Shown here: positions 1-8,428 of the stretch, in pieces
Layout of the letters: each line of letters opens with the position of its first letter
Numbering within the stretch: the stretch's first letter is position 1
DNA from: Guyparkeria halophila
GTDB lineage: Bacteria; Pseudomonadota; Gammaproteobacteria; Halothiobacillales; Halothiobacillaceae
Direction: 5' to 3'
Length of the DNA stretch: 64,000 bases
Assembly (NCBI RefSeq): GCF_034479635.1
Contig: NZ_CP140153.1
Location: 1,247,501-1,311,500 of the forward strand
Program-made: the position numbers and the translations under genes
The notes under the pieces: model-generated
What the model saw: the letters and a program-made list of their open reading frames with translations, nothing else
What the model was told of the DNA's origin: nothing
Databases searched by the model: none

Positions 1-1014
1 GCCGGTTTCGGCGGCTCGAAGTTCGGTCGGAACGGGGGCGCGGAAGCTATCGGCGTGGATCAGCTCGATCGCCTCGCCGAGCCCGGCCGCCTCGATGTTC
101 GCGTGCGCGGCGGCGAGCTGCAGTGGATCGCGATCCTGACCGAGGATGGGCAGCGTGCCCCGCGCTGGCGGGGTGTCGAGCCAGCCACGCCCAGCGTCAT
201 CGAGGATGGCGTCACGGGCCGTCGGCACATGCCCCTGCCACCCGGGCGAGCCCAGACGCCGCCGGCGCATGGCGGCAGGCATGCCCCAGAGCGATAGGGC
301 CGCCTCGACCAGAAAGGTTCCCGAGCCACACATCGGGTCGAACAGACCGCCGCCGAGGCTGGCGACCTGCGGCCAGCGTGCCCGCCACAGCAGGCCGGCG
401 GCCAGGTTTTCGCGCAGGGGGGCCTCGCCGCCATCGACACGGTAGCCGCGCCGATGCAGCGAGCCGTTGGAGAGCTCTATGGCGAGACTGGCGGTACCGT
501 TTCCGGAGACGTGACAGTGCAGGCGCAGGCCGGGGGTCTCGCTGTCGATATCGGGGCGTTGCCCGGTTGCTGCACGCAACTGGTCGACGACCGCATCTTT
601 GACGCGGGTGGCGATGAAGCCGGTGTGTCGCAGGGCCTCGTTGCCGCCGGTAGCCGTGATCGACAGGCTGTCCGTGGCGGCGAGATGCGCCGACCAGTCG
701 ACCGAGTCGGCCAGATCGTAGAGTTCGTCGGCCTGTGCGGCCGGACCGCGCGCGACAGGCAGGTAGACGCGCCCGGCGATCAGGCTGTCGGCGAGCACGC
801 GGTAGACCGCCTCGACCGACAGGTCGGCGCTCGCCCCGAACGGCCGATCGCTGATCGGCTCGCCGGTCAGGTGGCGCAGTTCTTCGGCCAGGGCCGTCTC
901 CAGGCCGGGCGGGGCGATGACTTCCACCGACCAGACTGGGCCCCGGTCCGCATCCGTGGAGGGATCGGAACCGAAGACAGCAGGGGATGAGGGAGGCGTG
1001 ACGGAATCTGTCAT
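1..1014 (-). CDS. rlmL: 23S rRNA (guanine-N2)-methyltransferase RlmL, N-terminal part (partial)
   Basis: This is a reverse-strand gene whose start is at 1014 and which runs off the left edge, so only about 338 residues are visible. The product methylates guanine N2 in 23S rRNA using S-adenosylmethionine. The first 150 or so residues resemble the ferredoxin-like/THUMP RNA-binding region. They are followed by a UPF0020-type methyltransferase domain with the hallmark DPMCGSGTF motif preceded by APLRENLAAGLLWRARW. The family protein is about 700 residues in E. coli, where a second methyltransferase domain (RlmK) follows. Whether that fusion exists here cannot be seen. The call rests on recognisable motif order and similarity to E. 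coli RlmL; I am confident of the family, less so of the exact guanine modified. Confidence 0.85.
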   Translation of the reverse strand, partial: MTDSVTPPSSPAVFGSDPSTDADRGPVWSVEVIAPPGLETALAEELRHLTGEPISDRPFGASADLSVEAVYRVLADSLIAGRVYLPVARGPAAQADELYDLADSVDWSAHLAATDSLSITATGGNEALRHTGFIATRVKDAVVDQLRAATGQRPDIDSETPGLRLHCHVSGNGTASLAIELSNGSLHRRGYRVDGGEAPLRENLAAGLLWRARWPQVASLGGGLFDPMCGSGTFLVEAALSLWGMPAAMRRRRLGSPGWQGHVPTARDAILDDAGRGWLDTPPARGTLPILGQDRDPLQLAAAHANIEAAGLGEAIELIHADSFRAPVPTELRAAETG

Positions 1015-1075
1015 GGCAAAACAAGCGAGTTTACCGGAATGGCCCAGGCATTCCGATCGTTTTCGTTGTCCGCCC

Positions 1076-1840
1076 TCATGGGGCGGCGGCACCGCGCACC
1101 AGGTGGAGGCGTGACTCGAGCCGGCCCTCGAAGTACGCCTCGAGCGTCACCCCCTGGTCGTCCGACTCGATCGCCAAGCCAGGTTGTGCCGGTGGCGAGC
1201 TTTCCTCGAAGGCGAGCATCCCCTCGGGCCAGCTCACCGCCAGGCGGACGTGCATGGGGTAATAGCCATCGAGAAACCGCCGCATGAACGGACCGTTGTC
1301 GACCACGTAACCGGCCTTGTCCGGATGGGGCAGGATGGCGAGCACTTGCGCGGCCACGCACAGGCTCGCGCCCCGCTCGATGTCCCTCATTTGCACACTG
1401 GGACCATCCACCTCGGCCCGACCGACGCCGTCCCGACGGGTGATGCGGATGTCGCGTGTGCGCTCGTCGTTGTAGACGATCTGCACGGCCGCGGCCGGGT
1501 CGAGATTGTGGTGGCACTGGTGCATCCGGGCCCAGCCGTCGTCAAGGCTTTCCCATTTCAACTCGAGGTGTTTTTCCATCCGGGCGGAGTTGGCGGCGGG
1601 CTCTTGTGGCAGGAAGGCAAGCTCACCCTCGTTAACCTCGCGGGCTTGTGTCTCCAACCTGGCGCGCTCCTCGGCGGCTTTCCACGCGGCCTCCCATTCG
1701 GCCTCCCGTTCGGCCTCCCGTTCGGCCTCTTCGGCGGTTGCGCTGGTGGAACCGGCGGCCATGATGGGGGTGGCAACAAGGGCGAGGCTGGCAAGGGCTA
1801 CCGCGGAAGCCAAGCCGACGAGAAATCTGGGCCGTCGCAT
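1076..1840 (-). CDS. exported protein of unknown function with Glu/Ala-rich N-terminal repeat
   Basis: I do not recognise a named family. From the start at 1840 the protein is about 254 residues. It begins with an arginine-rich n-region, then a hydrophobic stretch ending in a plausible signal-peptidase site around ATPIMAAG, so it is probably periplasmic. After the signal comes a highly charged Glu/Ala/Arg repeat encoded by 12-bp tandem repeats. The remaining 180 residues form a mixed, probably globular region with two cysteines (HQCHHNLD and ASLCVAAQ) that might pair. The open frame extends upstream to 1933, but that extension lacks a signal-like start; ATG at 1876 is a second possibility. 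It is transcribed in the same direction as rlmL, 61 bases before it. Confidence 0.6.
   Translation of the reverse strand: MRRPRFLVGLASAVALASLALVATPIMAAGSTSATAEEAEREAEREAEWEAAWKAAEERARLETQAREVNEGELAFLPQEPAANSARMEKHLELKWESLDDGWARMHQCHHNLDPAAAVQIVYNDERTRDIRITRRDGVGRAEVDGPSVQMRDIERGASLCVAAQVLAILPHPDKAGYVVDNGPFMRRFLDGYYPMHVRLAVSWPEGMLAFEESSPPAQPGLAIESDDQGVTLEAYFEGRLESRLHLVRGAAAP
1687..1734. repeat. 12-bp tandem repeat, four units, inside the exported protein gene
   Basis: Four consecutive 12-base units related to CGGCCTCCCGTT are visible. The middle two are identical, the first differs by one base and the last is diverged. On the coding (reverse) strand they encode the Glu-Ala-Glu-Arg-type repeat just after the signal peptide. 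Because the unit is a multiple of three, copy-number change by slippage would keep the reading frame. Confidence 0.85.
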
Positions 1841-1956
1841 GGCAAGCGCGGAACGGCGTTCGGATTGAGGGGTCATACAGCATCTGGGGGACATGGATGC
1901 ACTCCGTGGGCGTCGTTTGCCGGGTTTCGGCAAGGAAAATAGACCACCAACGAGCC

Positions 1957-1989
1957 TAGCCCGGATGTTTCTTCAAGCTATCCGGGCTA
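1957..1989. repeat. REP-like palindrome (TAGCCCGGAT stem)
   Basis: A perfect 10-base inverted repeat, TAGCCCGGAT and ATCCGGGCTA, flanks a 13-base loop. The stem sequence resembles the dispersed extragenic palindromes common in GC-rich Gammaproteobacteria. It lies in the intergenic region between two divergently transcribed exported-protein genes. No T-run follows on either strand, so it is not a typical terminator. No second copy was noticed in the window. Confidence 0.6.
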
Positions 1990-2082
1990 TTGGTCGACTT
2001 GGCAAAATCGGGAAGGCGGTAACTACCATCCGGGTAGGGGCCGTTACCCCATGTCGTCCCCGCTGACGGGGAGGAGGAAATG

Positions 2083-2565
2083 ATGAGCAAGACAATGATT
2101 TCGACCGCCAGTGCCGTCGCGCTTGCGGTGGGTCTGGCGTTGCCGACGATCTCGCTGGCGCAAGCGAATCCCGCCGACGCGCCGGTTTACGGCAGCCAGT
2201 TGATGACCGAACAGGAGCGTCTCGAATACCGTGAGCAAATGCGCGAGGCCCAGACCCTCGAAGAGCGCGAGCAATTGCGTTCCGAGCATGTGGAACGCAT
2301 ACAGCAACGGGCTCGCGACCAGGGCGTGACGTTGTCCGACGATCGCCCCGGTGCCGGTTCGGGCATGGGGCCGCGGGATGACGCCGAGCGGGGCGGTCGG
2401 AATATGTCGGATGACCGGATGCGGCCCCGCGATGGCCAGGGTGAAGGCATGGAGGAGCGCTACCGAGAGGAGCGTCAGGAGCAGCGGCGGGAGCACATGA
2501 TGGACAACGAGGAGTACCGACGAGGCTCGGGTTCGGGCATGGGCGGTGGCGGCGGACGGAACTGA
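2083..2565 (+). CDS. small periplasmic protein of unknown function, Glu/Arg/Met-rich
   Basis: From the ATG at 2083 this is a 160-residue protein. The upstream GAGGAGG sits about six bases from this ATG and too close to the alternative ATG at 2080, which decides the start. An N-terminal signal peptide ends near ISLAQA, so it is likely exported. The mature part begins with a PVYGSQLMTEQERLEYREQM stretch that I have seen in many small proteobacterial exported proteins without an assigned function. It then becomes charged and low-complexity, with a Gly-rich tail (SGMGGGGGRN). It stands alone, with a terminator downstream. No function is proposed. Confidence 0.7.
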   Translation: MSKTMISTASAVALAVGLALPTISLAQANPADAPVYGSQLMTEQERLEYREQMREAQTLEEREQLRSEHVERIQQRARDQGVTLSDDRPGAGSGMGPRDDAERGGRNMSDDRMRPRDGQGEGMEERYREERQEQRREHMMDNEEYRRGSGSGMGGGGGRN

Positions 2566-2634
2566 GCCGCCCGCGGTCTCTGCATTGCGCAGGGGCTGTC
2601 CGTACCGAGCCGATGCTCGTCGCTCGACACGAAA

Positions 2635-2663
2635 CCCCGGCAGCATGACCTGCCGGGGTTTTT
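2635..2663 (+). terminator. rho-independent terminator after the small periplasmic protein gene
   Basis: An 8-bp perfect stem (CCCCGGCA / TGCCGGGG) with an 8-base loop is followed directly by TTTTT. It lies about 70 bases after the stop codon at 2565. Confidence 0.8.
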
Positions 2664-2819
2664 CGTTTGCCCGTGACTGAGGGGGCGGCCGAGTCCGGCG
2701 ATCGCCGGGCAACCCGAAAACCGACTCGCCGTCAGCCGTCATGATGGATTATTGTTGCCGGTGCGCGTGGGGGTCGATACCCCGGCGTGTCGAGCCGGCA
2801 AACCAACCACGGAGAGCGC

Positions 2820-4487
2820 ATGCCCGCCGCACCGATCGTCAACGCCGCACCGGCAACGAGCGAACATCCCGACCGCGCCCCGGTTGGACGAACCCGCCGG
2901 GCCAACGAATCCGCCCTGCTGGAGATACGGGATCTCACGGTCAGCGTCGGGCAGGCGTCGATCGTGCAGGGCGTCTCCCTGCATCTCGACCGCGGCGAAC
3001 GCCTCGCACTGGTGGGGGAGTCGGGGTCGGGGAAAACGGTCACCGCGCTCTCGATCCTGCGGCTTTTCGATGCCGCCGATGCCACCACGCAGGGCGAGAT
3101 CCGCTTCGAGGACGAGGATGTCCTGACCATGAGCATGCCGCAGGTGCGCCGCCTGCGAGGCGGTCGGGTCGGGATGATCTTTCAAGAGCCGATGACGGCA
3201 TTGAACCCGCTTAAGACCATCGGTGCGCAGATCGCCGAAGTGCTGGTACGCCACCTGGGCCTGGGCGGGGAGGCGTTGCGTCGGCGGGTGCGCGAGTTGC
3301 TCGATCAGGTTCGGCTGCCACAGCCCGAGCGGGTGATGCGGGCGATGCCGCACCAGCTCTCCGGCGGGCAGCGCCAACGGGCGATGATTGCCATGGCCAT
3401 CGCCTGCAACCCCAGCCTGGTGATCGCCGACGAGCCGACCACCGCACTGGATGCCGGTCTGCGCAAGACCATCATGGACCTGCTGGTCGAGCTGCAGCAG
3501 CGACTGGGCATGAGCCTGTTGCTGATTACCCACGACCTGCCGGTGGTGCGTCGTTATGCCGACCGGGTGATGGTGATGCGCGACGGACGCATCGTCGAGG
3601 CCGGACCGACCGATGCGATCTTCACCCGGCCGAAGGACAATTACACCCAGACCTTGCTGGAGGCCCGCCAGGTCGCCCCCATGATCGGGCCGACCGAGGA
3701 GCAGGCCGTCGAGCGACTGCGCTGCGAGGGGGTGGGCGTGATCGTGGGCAAACGTCGCTGGTTCGGGACCGATACGCGCAGCGAGATCCTGAAGGGTATC
3801 GACCTCTCGTTGAAGGCCGGTCAGACATTGGGCGTGGTGGGCGAGTCCGGTTCGGGCAAGACCACGCTCGCCTTGTCCCTGCTGCAATTGATGGATGGGG
3901 CCGATGGGGCCGTGTGGCTGGCCGGCCGCCGGGTTGACGGCTTGAGCGAACGGCAGTTCCGCCCGTTCCGGCGTGATCTGCAGGTGGTGTTCCAGGATCC
4001 TTACGGTGCCCTGTCGCCGCGCATGAACATTGCCCAGATCGTCGGCGAGGGGCTGGATGTCCACGAGGCGGGGCTTACGCGCGGCGAACGGCACCGACGC
4101 ATCGAACGGGTGCTCGAGGAAGTGGGCCTCGACCCGGCGGTGATGTCGCGTTACCCGCACGAGTTTTCCGGTGGACAACGCCAACGGATCGCCATCGCCC
4201 GCGCCTTGATCCTCAAGCCCAAGGTGTTGATCCTCGACGAGCCCACCAGCGCGCTTGATGCGGCCGTGCAGTTGCAGGTATTGCGTCTGTTGCGGGATCT
4301 GCAGGCCGAGCACGATCTCACCTACCTGCTGATCACCCACGATCTGGCCGTGGTGCGTGCGCTGGCCCACCGGGTGATCGTGATGCTTGACGGTGAGGTG
4401 ATCGAGTCGGGCCCGACCGGCGAATTGCTCGATGCCCCCGGCCATGAATACACCCGCCAGCTGATCGACAGTGCGCTGATGGCCTAA
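2820..4487 (+). CDS. oligopeptide-type ABC transporter, fused double ATP-binding subunit (YejF-like)
   Basis: This 555-residue protein contains two complete ABC ATPase domains in tandem, as in E. coli YejF (microcin C/oligopeptide uptake) and other Opp/Dpp double ATPases. Each half has Walker A (GESGSGKT), an LSGGQRQR or FSGGQRQR signature, and Walker B with DEPT (IADEPTTALD and ILDEPTSALD). It should power import of peptides or related solutes at the inner membrane. The start at 2820 has GGAGA nine bases upstream; an ATG-like start at 2787 lacks a binding site. No permease or solute-binding gene is adjacent, so its partners must be encoded elsewhere. A strong terminator follows. The substrate cannot be told from sequence. 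Confidence 0.85.
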   Translation: MPAAPIVNAAPATSEHPDRAPVGRTRRANESALLEIRDLTVSVGQASIVQGVSLHLDRGERLALVGESGSGKTVTALSILRLFDAADATTQGEIRFEDEDVLTMSMPQVRRLRGGRVGMIFQEPMTALNPLKTIGAQIAEVLVRHLGLGGEALRRRVRELLDQVRLPQPERVMRAMPHQLSGGQRQRAMIAMAIACNPSLVIADEPTTALDAGLRKTIMDLLVELQQRLGMSLLLITHDLPVVRRYADRVMVMRDGRIVEAGPTDAIFTRPKDNYTQTLLEARQVAPMIGPTEEQAVERLRCEGVGVIVGKRRWFGTDTRSEILKGIDLSLKAGQTLGVVGESGSGKTTLALSLLQLMDGADGAVWLAGRRVDGLSERQFRPFRRDLQVVFQDPYGALSPRMNIAQIVGEGLDVHEAGLTRGERHRRIERVLEEVGLDPAVMSRYPHEFSGGQRQRIAIARALILKPKVLILDEPTSALDAAVQLQVLRLLRDLQAEHDLTYLLITHDLAVVRALAHRVIVMLDGEVIESGPTGELLDAPGHEYTRQLIDSALMA

Positions 4488-4506
4488 GACGGATATCGCC
4501 GGGCAA

Positions 4507-4540
4507 GAAAAAAGCCAGACCGGATGGGTCTGGCTTTTTC
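4507..4540. terminator. bidirectional terminator between the ABC gene and fabB
   Basis: A perfect 10-bp stem (AAGCCAGACC / GGTCTGGCTT, with a five-base loop) is flanked by an A-run on the left and a T-run on the right. It can therefore end both the forward ABC transcript and the reverse fabA-fabB transcript. Confidence 0.9.
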
Positions 4541-4584
4541 TGTATCAGCGCCCTGGCAGCACCCTGGCAACACCCTGGGTCGGT

Positions 4585-5802
4585 TCAGCCGTTGAACCGT
4601 TCCATGACCAGCGAGGCGTTGGTGCCGCCGAAACCGAAGCTGTTGGAGAGGACCGTGTCGATCCGCTTTCCTTCCAGCTTCTTCGTGGCGATGTTGGCGT
4701 TTTCGGCCTCCGGCTCGAGGGTCTCGACGTTGGCCGAGGCCGCGACGAAGTCGTTCTGCATCATCAGCAGCGAGTAGATCGCCTCGTGCACGCCAGCGGC
4801 ACCCAGCGCGTGGCCGGAGAGCGACTTGGTCGAGGTGACGACCGGCTGATGATCGCCGAAGACCTCGGTCATCGCCTGCAGTTCGCGTAGATCGCCGACC
4901 TTGGTGGAGGTGCCGTGGGCGTTGACGTAGTCGATCGGCTTGTCGACCGTCGCCAGGGCCTGCTGCATGCAGCGCACCGCGCCTTCGCCCGACGGCTGGA
5001 CCATGTCGTAGCCGTCGGAGGTCGCGCCGTAGCCGGTGACCTCGGCGAGGATGTTCGCCCCGCGGGCCTGGGCGTGTTCGAGTGACTCGAGCACCACCAT
5101 GCCGCCACCGCCGGCGATGACAAAGCCGTCGCGATCGGTGTCGTACGGACGCGAGGCCTTGTCGGGGGTGTCGTTGAAGTTGGAGGACAGCGCGCCCATG
5201 GCATCGAACATCGCCGACAGCGACCAGTGCAGCTCCTCGCCGCCACCGGCGAAGATGACGTCCTGCTTGCCGAACTGGATCTGCTCGACGCCGGCACCAA
5301 TGCAGTGCGCGGAGGTCGAACAGGCCGAGCTGATCGAGTAGTTGATGCCCTTGATCTTGAACGGCGTGGCCAGGCAGGCCGAGGTGGTCGACCCCATGGT
5401 GCGGGTGACCATGTAGGGGCCCACGCGCTTGATGCCTTTTTCACGGGCGATGTCGGCCGTGGCGACAATGTTTTCGCAGGAGGAGCCACCGGAGCCGGTG
5501 ATCAGGCCGGCGCGCGGGTCGGAGACCTGTTCCTCGGTCAGACCGGCTTGCTCGATCGCCTCTTTCATCGCCAGGTAGTTGTAGGCAGCCGCCGAGCCCA
5601 TGAAGCGCAGCAGCTTGCGATCGATATGCTCGGCCGGATCGATCTTGAGCGTTCCGGCGACGTGCGAGCGAAAACCGTGCTCGACCTGCTCGGGGTTCCG
5701 TTCGATGCCCGAACGACCTTCCTGAAGCGAGGCGAGCACCTCTTTGCAGTTGTTGCCCAGGCTGGACACGATGCCCATGCCGGTGATGACGACTCGGCGC
5801 AT
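4585..5802 (-). CDS. fabB: beta-ketoacyl-ACP synthase I
   Basis: FabB condenses malonyl-ACP with acyl-ACP, including the cis-unsaturated intermediates, in fatty acid elongation in the cytoplasm. The 405-residue protein has the normal thiolase-fold length and the Cys-His-His triad: Cys161 in SSACSTSAH, His296 in NAHGTST and His331 in SGHALGAAG. The NSFGFGGTN glycine-rich motif is near the C-terminus. It lies seven bases downstream of fabA in the same direction, the typical pair for anaerobic unsaturated fatty acid synthesis. The bidirectional terminator at 4507-4540 ends the operon. Confidence 0.97.
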   Translation of the reverse strand: MRRVVITGMGIVSSLGNNCKEVLASLQEGRSGIERNPEQVEHGFRSHVAGTLKIDPAEHIDRKLLRFMGSAAAYNYLAMKEAIEQAGLTEEQVSDPRAGLITGSGGSSCENIVATADIAREKGIKRVGPYMVTRTMGSTTSACLATPFKIKGINYSISSACSTSAHCIGAGVEQIQFGKQDVIFAGGGEELHWSLSAMFDAMGALSSNFNDTPDKASRPYDTDRDGFVIAGGGGMVVLESLEHAQARGANILAEVTGYGATSDGYDMVQPSGEGAVRCMQQALATVDKPIDYVNAHGTSTKVGDLRELQAMTEVFGDHQPVVTSTKSLSGHALGAAGVHEAIYSLLMMQNDFVAASANVETLEPEAENANIATKKLEGKRIDTVLSNSFGFGGTNASLVMERFNG

Positions 5803-5809
5803 TGAGTAG

Positions 5810-6328
5810 TTACTCCGAAAGTGCTTCTGTGCTTGTAAACAGTCCTACCCGAAGATCTTTGGCTTCGTAGATGACGACGCCGTCGCAGAGCATCTGCGCA
5901 TCGGCGATGCCCATCGTGAGCTTGCGCATGATGACGCGCTTCATCTGCACACGGTATTCAACCTTCTTGTTTCTCGGCAAGACCTGTCCCGAGAATTTTA
6001 CATCACCGACGCCCAATGCGCGCCCGTGGCCCTTGCCGCCACTCCAGCCGAGGAAGAAGCCCACCAGCTGCCACATGGCGTCCAGGCCCAGGCAGCCCGG
6101 CATGACCGGGTCCCCTTCGAAATGGCAGGCGAAGAACCAGAGGTCCGGATGGATCGACAGTTCCGCGTGCATTTCGCCCTTGCCGTATTCGCCACCCTCG
6201 TCGGTGATCAGGTTGATCCGATCGAACATCAGCATCGGCGGCAGCGGCAGTTGCGCGTTGCCGGGCCCGAACATCTCGCCCTTGGCGCAGCGAATCAGAT
6301 CGTCGTATTCGAAGGTCGATTGGGACAT
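5810..6328 (-). CDS. fabA: 3-hydroxydecanoyl-ACP dehydratase/isomerase
   Basis: FabA dehydrates 3-hydroxydecanoyl-ACP and isomerises the trans-2 product to cis-3, the branch point to unsaturated fatty acids. The 172-residue hotdog protein aligns along its length with E. coli FabA. The catalytic His69 ([14 protein letters not shown]) and Asp83 ([10 protein letters not shown]) are present. The open frame continues upstream to 6481, but the ATG at 6328, preceded by AGGA, matches the family start. It is the first gene of fabA-fabB. It is divergent from a cytochrome gene, with about 140 bases of shared upstream region; TTGTCT and GATCAT spaced 17 bases apart on the reverse strand are a weak promoter candidate there. 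Confidence 0.97.
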   Translation of the reverse strand: MSQSTFEYDDLIRCAKGEMFGPGNAQLPLPPMLMFDRINLITDEGGEYGKGEMHAELSIHPDLWFFACHFEGDPVMPGCLGLDAMWQLVGFFLGWSGGKGHGRALGVGDVKFSGQVLPRNKKVEYRVQMKRVIMRKLTMGIADAQMLCDGVVIYEAKDLRVGLFTSTEALSE

Positions 6329-6469
6329 GGTATTCCTGACGCAAAAACGCGGATGGTACCGCAATCCGCTCTCGTACGCAGCCCGCGGCAAATCAGACGG
6401 CACTTGGGTAATGGGTTTGGCATATGATCGCCTGTGTTCCAGCTTAAGACAACGAGCGGAGGTGACCAG

Positions 6470-6949
6470 ATGAAAGGACATGTCGACAAAGCGGTCGCAG
6501 GCTTGATGGCCCTGTTGCTGATCCTATGGCTGGCCCCGGCGCTGGCATTGGGAACGGCGCAGGCCAGCGAGGACGAACACGATCACAGCGGCGTGCACGA
6601 ATTCCACGAAACCATGGAGGAGTTGGGCGAGCACACCGAGCAGATCGTGAAGGCGATCAACCACGAAGACTGGCAGTGGGTGGCCAAGGAAGCGCGAGCC
6701 ATCGCCGAACACCCGCGCCCGCCCGCCGAGGAGCGAAAGCGTATCATGGCGTTTGCCGGCGATCGTCGTGCCGAGTTCCAAAAAGCCGATCAGGCGGCCC
6801 ACGCCGCAGCGGCGACGCTCGCCGACGTGGCGGATACCGGCGACGGCCGTGAGGTCATCCGGGCGTTTGCCGACCTGCAGGCCACCTGCCTCGATTGTCA
6901 CGCGAGTTTTCGTGACGATTTCCGCCAGCACTTCTACGTCGACAAGTAG
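6470..6949 (+). CDS. periplasmic monohaem cytochrome, c'/c-556 type
   Basis: The protein is 159 residues from the ATG at 6470, which follows a good GGAGGTGA ribosome-binding site. A signal peptide (hydrophobic residues about 10-30, cleavage near AQAS) is followed by a helical, His/Glu-rich body. A single haem-binding motif, CLDCH, sits close to the C-terminus (about residues 141-145). A C-terminal CxxCH in a predicted four-helix bundle is the architecture of class II cytochromes (c', c-554, c-556), which act in periplasmic electron transfer or gas binding. The partner is not obvious from neighbours: it is divergent from fabA and followed by a terminator. Confidence 0.8.
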   Translation: MKGHVDKAVAGLMALLLILWLAPALALGTAQASEDEHDHSGVHEFHETMEELGEHTEQIVKAINHEDWQWVAKEARAIAEHPRPPAEERKRIMAFAGDRRAEFQKADQAAHAAAATLADVADTGDGREVIRAFADLQATCLDCHASFRDDFRQHFYVDK

Positions 6950-7000
6950 GATTTAGACGGTTGCACCCGGCGCCGTCGAGGCCTGACCCGCGCCGGCAAT

Positions 7001-7046
7001 AGGCCGCCTCGTCCCCTGCCGCCATGGCGAGGGAGGGCGGCCTTTT
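7001..7046 (+). terminator. probable terminator after the cytochrome gene
   Basis: An 8-bp stem (AGGCCGCC / GGCGGCCT) with a long GC-rich loop is followed by TTTTC. It lies about 50 bases past the cytochrome stop codon and just before the convergent DUF423 gene. Confidence 0.55.
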
Positions 7047-7054
7047 CTCGTTGC

Positions 7055-7468
7055 CTAATCGGAATCGGGCCGCTTGACGACCAGCAGGCCGCCCAGCCAA
7101 CCGATCCAGCCGAGCATCAGGAATAGCCCACCGATGGGCGTGATCGCCCCGGGCCAGGGTTGATTGAACAGGGTCAGGGCGTAGAGGCTGCCGCTGAACA
7201 GGATGATGCCGACCAGCCAGGCCAACGCCAAGGTCAGTCGCCACCGACCGGGCGCCGGCCAGTAGGCCAATAGCATGATTGCCAGGGTGTGCACGAAGTG
7301 CAGCAGGATGGCGGTGTCCACCTGCCGTTGGGCGTCCAGGTCGGTCGGTGCCATCGGCCCGTGCGCGGCAAGCGCGGCCAGAACGACGGCAACCAGGCCA
7401 TTGGCAAGGCCGATGGCCAGCACTGGTCGGTCCGCAACCGGGGCTTGATGACCGATAGTCTGCGGCAT
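7055..7468 (-). CDS. DUF423 family inner-membrane protein
   Basis: This 137-residue protein has about four hydrophobic segments and the conserved DUF423 features (YgdD in E. coli): the AAHG near the first helix, a LHFVHTLAIM helix, and ILFSGSLYAL followed by ITPIGGLFLMLGW. The family is widespread in bacteria, with no settled function. It is followed upstream on the same strand by the PA3496-like small gene, 28 bases away, so the two may be co-transcribed. Confidence 0.85.
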   Translation of the reverse strand: MPQTIGHQAPVADRPVLAIGLANGLVAVVLAALAAHGPMAPTDLDAQRQVDTAILLHFVHTLAIMLLAYWPAPGRWRLTLALAWLVGIILFSGSLYALTLFNQPWPGAITPIGGLFLMLGWIGWLGGLLVVKRPDSD

Positions 7469-7496
7469 GCGTTGGCTCCGTTGGCTCGGAAAGGGA

Positions 7497-7676
7497 TCAG
7501 AACTCGTCGATCATTTGCGCCCGCAACCGGCGTTCCTCGAGTAGGTCGTCGAGCCGGCGCCGCGCATCCTTCGTGCCCTTGATGCTGTCGAGCAGGGAAT
7601 CGTTGTTCTGCTCGTCGTCCTCGACGTCGGTCTCGTCCCAGTCGTCGATATCCTGGTAGTCGTTTTTTTTGCTCAT
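7497..7676 (-). CDS. PA3496-family small acidic protein
   Basis: A 59-residue open frame starts with MSKKND at 7676. An acidic half (DDWDETDVEDDEQNND) is followed by a basic helical C-terminus, ARRRLDDLLEERRLRAQMIDEF. The pattern of an acidic linker followed by RRRLDDxLEERRLR matches the small gammaproteobacterial proteins named after Pseudomonas PA3496, annotated as putative envelope integrity proteins. The function is not established. The upstream AGG-rich stretch and the position directly upstream of the DUF423 gene support it as a real gene. Confidence 0.75.
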   Translation of the reverse strand: MSKKNDYQDIDDWDETDVEDDEQNNDSLLDSIKGTKDARRRLDDLLEERRLRAQMIDEF

Positions 7677-8006
7677 GATGTACCTGCCTGATCAACACGT
7701 TCAAGGCGACCTGCGGACGAGGTCGCGTTGGCATCGATCGACGGTCATGGCCAAGTCCTACAGGCCATCATGGGTTCCGGGTGCATTGCCCGGTCCGGCG
7801 CCCCGTCCGCGGGGATGACCAGCCGATTTCGGGCGCGTTATACCGCGTTTTCCCGGTCGGTCAAAGCAAATTGTTCATCGCGCCACGGCGCGCACCCGGG
7901 TGGCCTTTGCGGCGAAGCAACAGACGGCCACCGGGAGGCACGAAAATGGGCTGACGGGGGCGCGAGGAGCGCAGGGAAACGGATGCCGGGGGCGACGCGG
8001 GCGGGG
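7677..8006. other. gene-free stretch between the PA3496-like gene and fis
   Basis: I see no supported gene in these 330 bases. They presumably hold the promoter of the PA3496-like/DUF423 unit and the 3' end of the fis transcript. An imperfect hairpin at 7895-7935 (CCCGG-TGGCC paired with GGCCACCGGG) lies about 70 bases after the fis stop but has no T-run on the reverse strand. Frames that look open here are antisense extensions over fis. Confidence 0.5.
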
Positions 8007-8315
8007 TCAGATCAGGTCGTGGTCACGCAGTTTCTTTCGCAGGGTGCTGCGGTTGATGCCCAGGCAGGCGGCCGCCCGGCTCTGGTTGTGATCGCAGCGT
8101 TCCAGCACGCGGGCGAGCAGCGGGCGTTCCACCTGGCCCATGACCAGTTGATAGAGGTTGCTGGGCTGATCTTCCTCGAAGGCATCCCAGAGGATGTCGA
8201 GCGCGTCGATGATCGTCTCGTGCACGTCGTGGTGACACTCGGCGGCCCGACGGGCGCTGCCGTTCAGGGACGACACGTTGGGCTGGGAGGTGGCGGTGCT
8301 GGATGAGTAGGTCAT
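8007..8315 (-). CDS. fis: DNA-binding protein Fis
   Basis: Fis is a nucleoid-associated protein that bends DNA and regulates rRNA, tRNA and growth-phase genes. This version has 102 residues, close to the 98 of E. coli. It has the helix-turn-helix C-terminus with RAAACLGINRSTLRKKLRDHDL and the VERPLLARVLERCDHNQ helix. The start at 8315 (MTYSSS) fits the family; the frame is open to 8357. It is the second gene of dusB-fis, the order known from enterics and pseudomonads. Unusually, 113 bases with a strong hairpin separate the two genes. Confidence 0.95.
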   Translation of the reverse strand: MTYSSSTATSQPNVSSLNGSARRAAECHHDVHETIIDALDILWDAFEEDQPSNLYQLVMGQVERPLLARVLERCDHNQSRAAACLGINRSTLRKKLRDHDLI

Positions 8316-8358
8316 TATTTTTTTCAACAACGCGGCATGAGGGGCGGACAGGACCACG

Positions 8359-8402
8359 AGACGCCGGGACGAACGGATCGCTCCGTGGTCGTCCCGGCGT
8401 CT
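8359..8402. other. long perfect hairpin in the dusB-fis intergenic region
   Basis: A 14-bp perfect inverted repeat (AGACGCCGGGACGA / TCGTCCCGGCGTCT) encloses an inner 5-bp stem (ACGGA / TCCGT) with a four-base loop, with only two unpaired G residues between the stems. Neither strand has a proper T-run after it. In the fis mRNA it would form a stable structure 44 bases before the fis start codon. Confidence 0.75.
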
Positions 8403-8428
8403 TCTTGATCGAGCGTTCCGCTGGCCGC

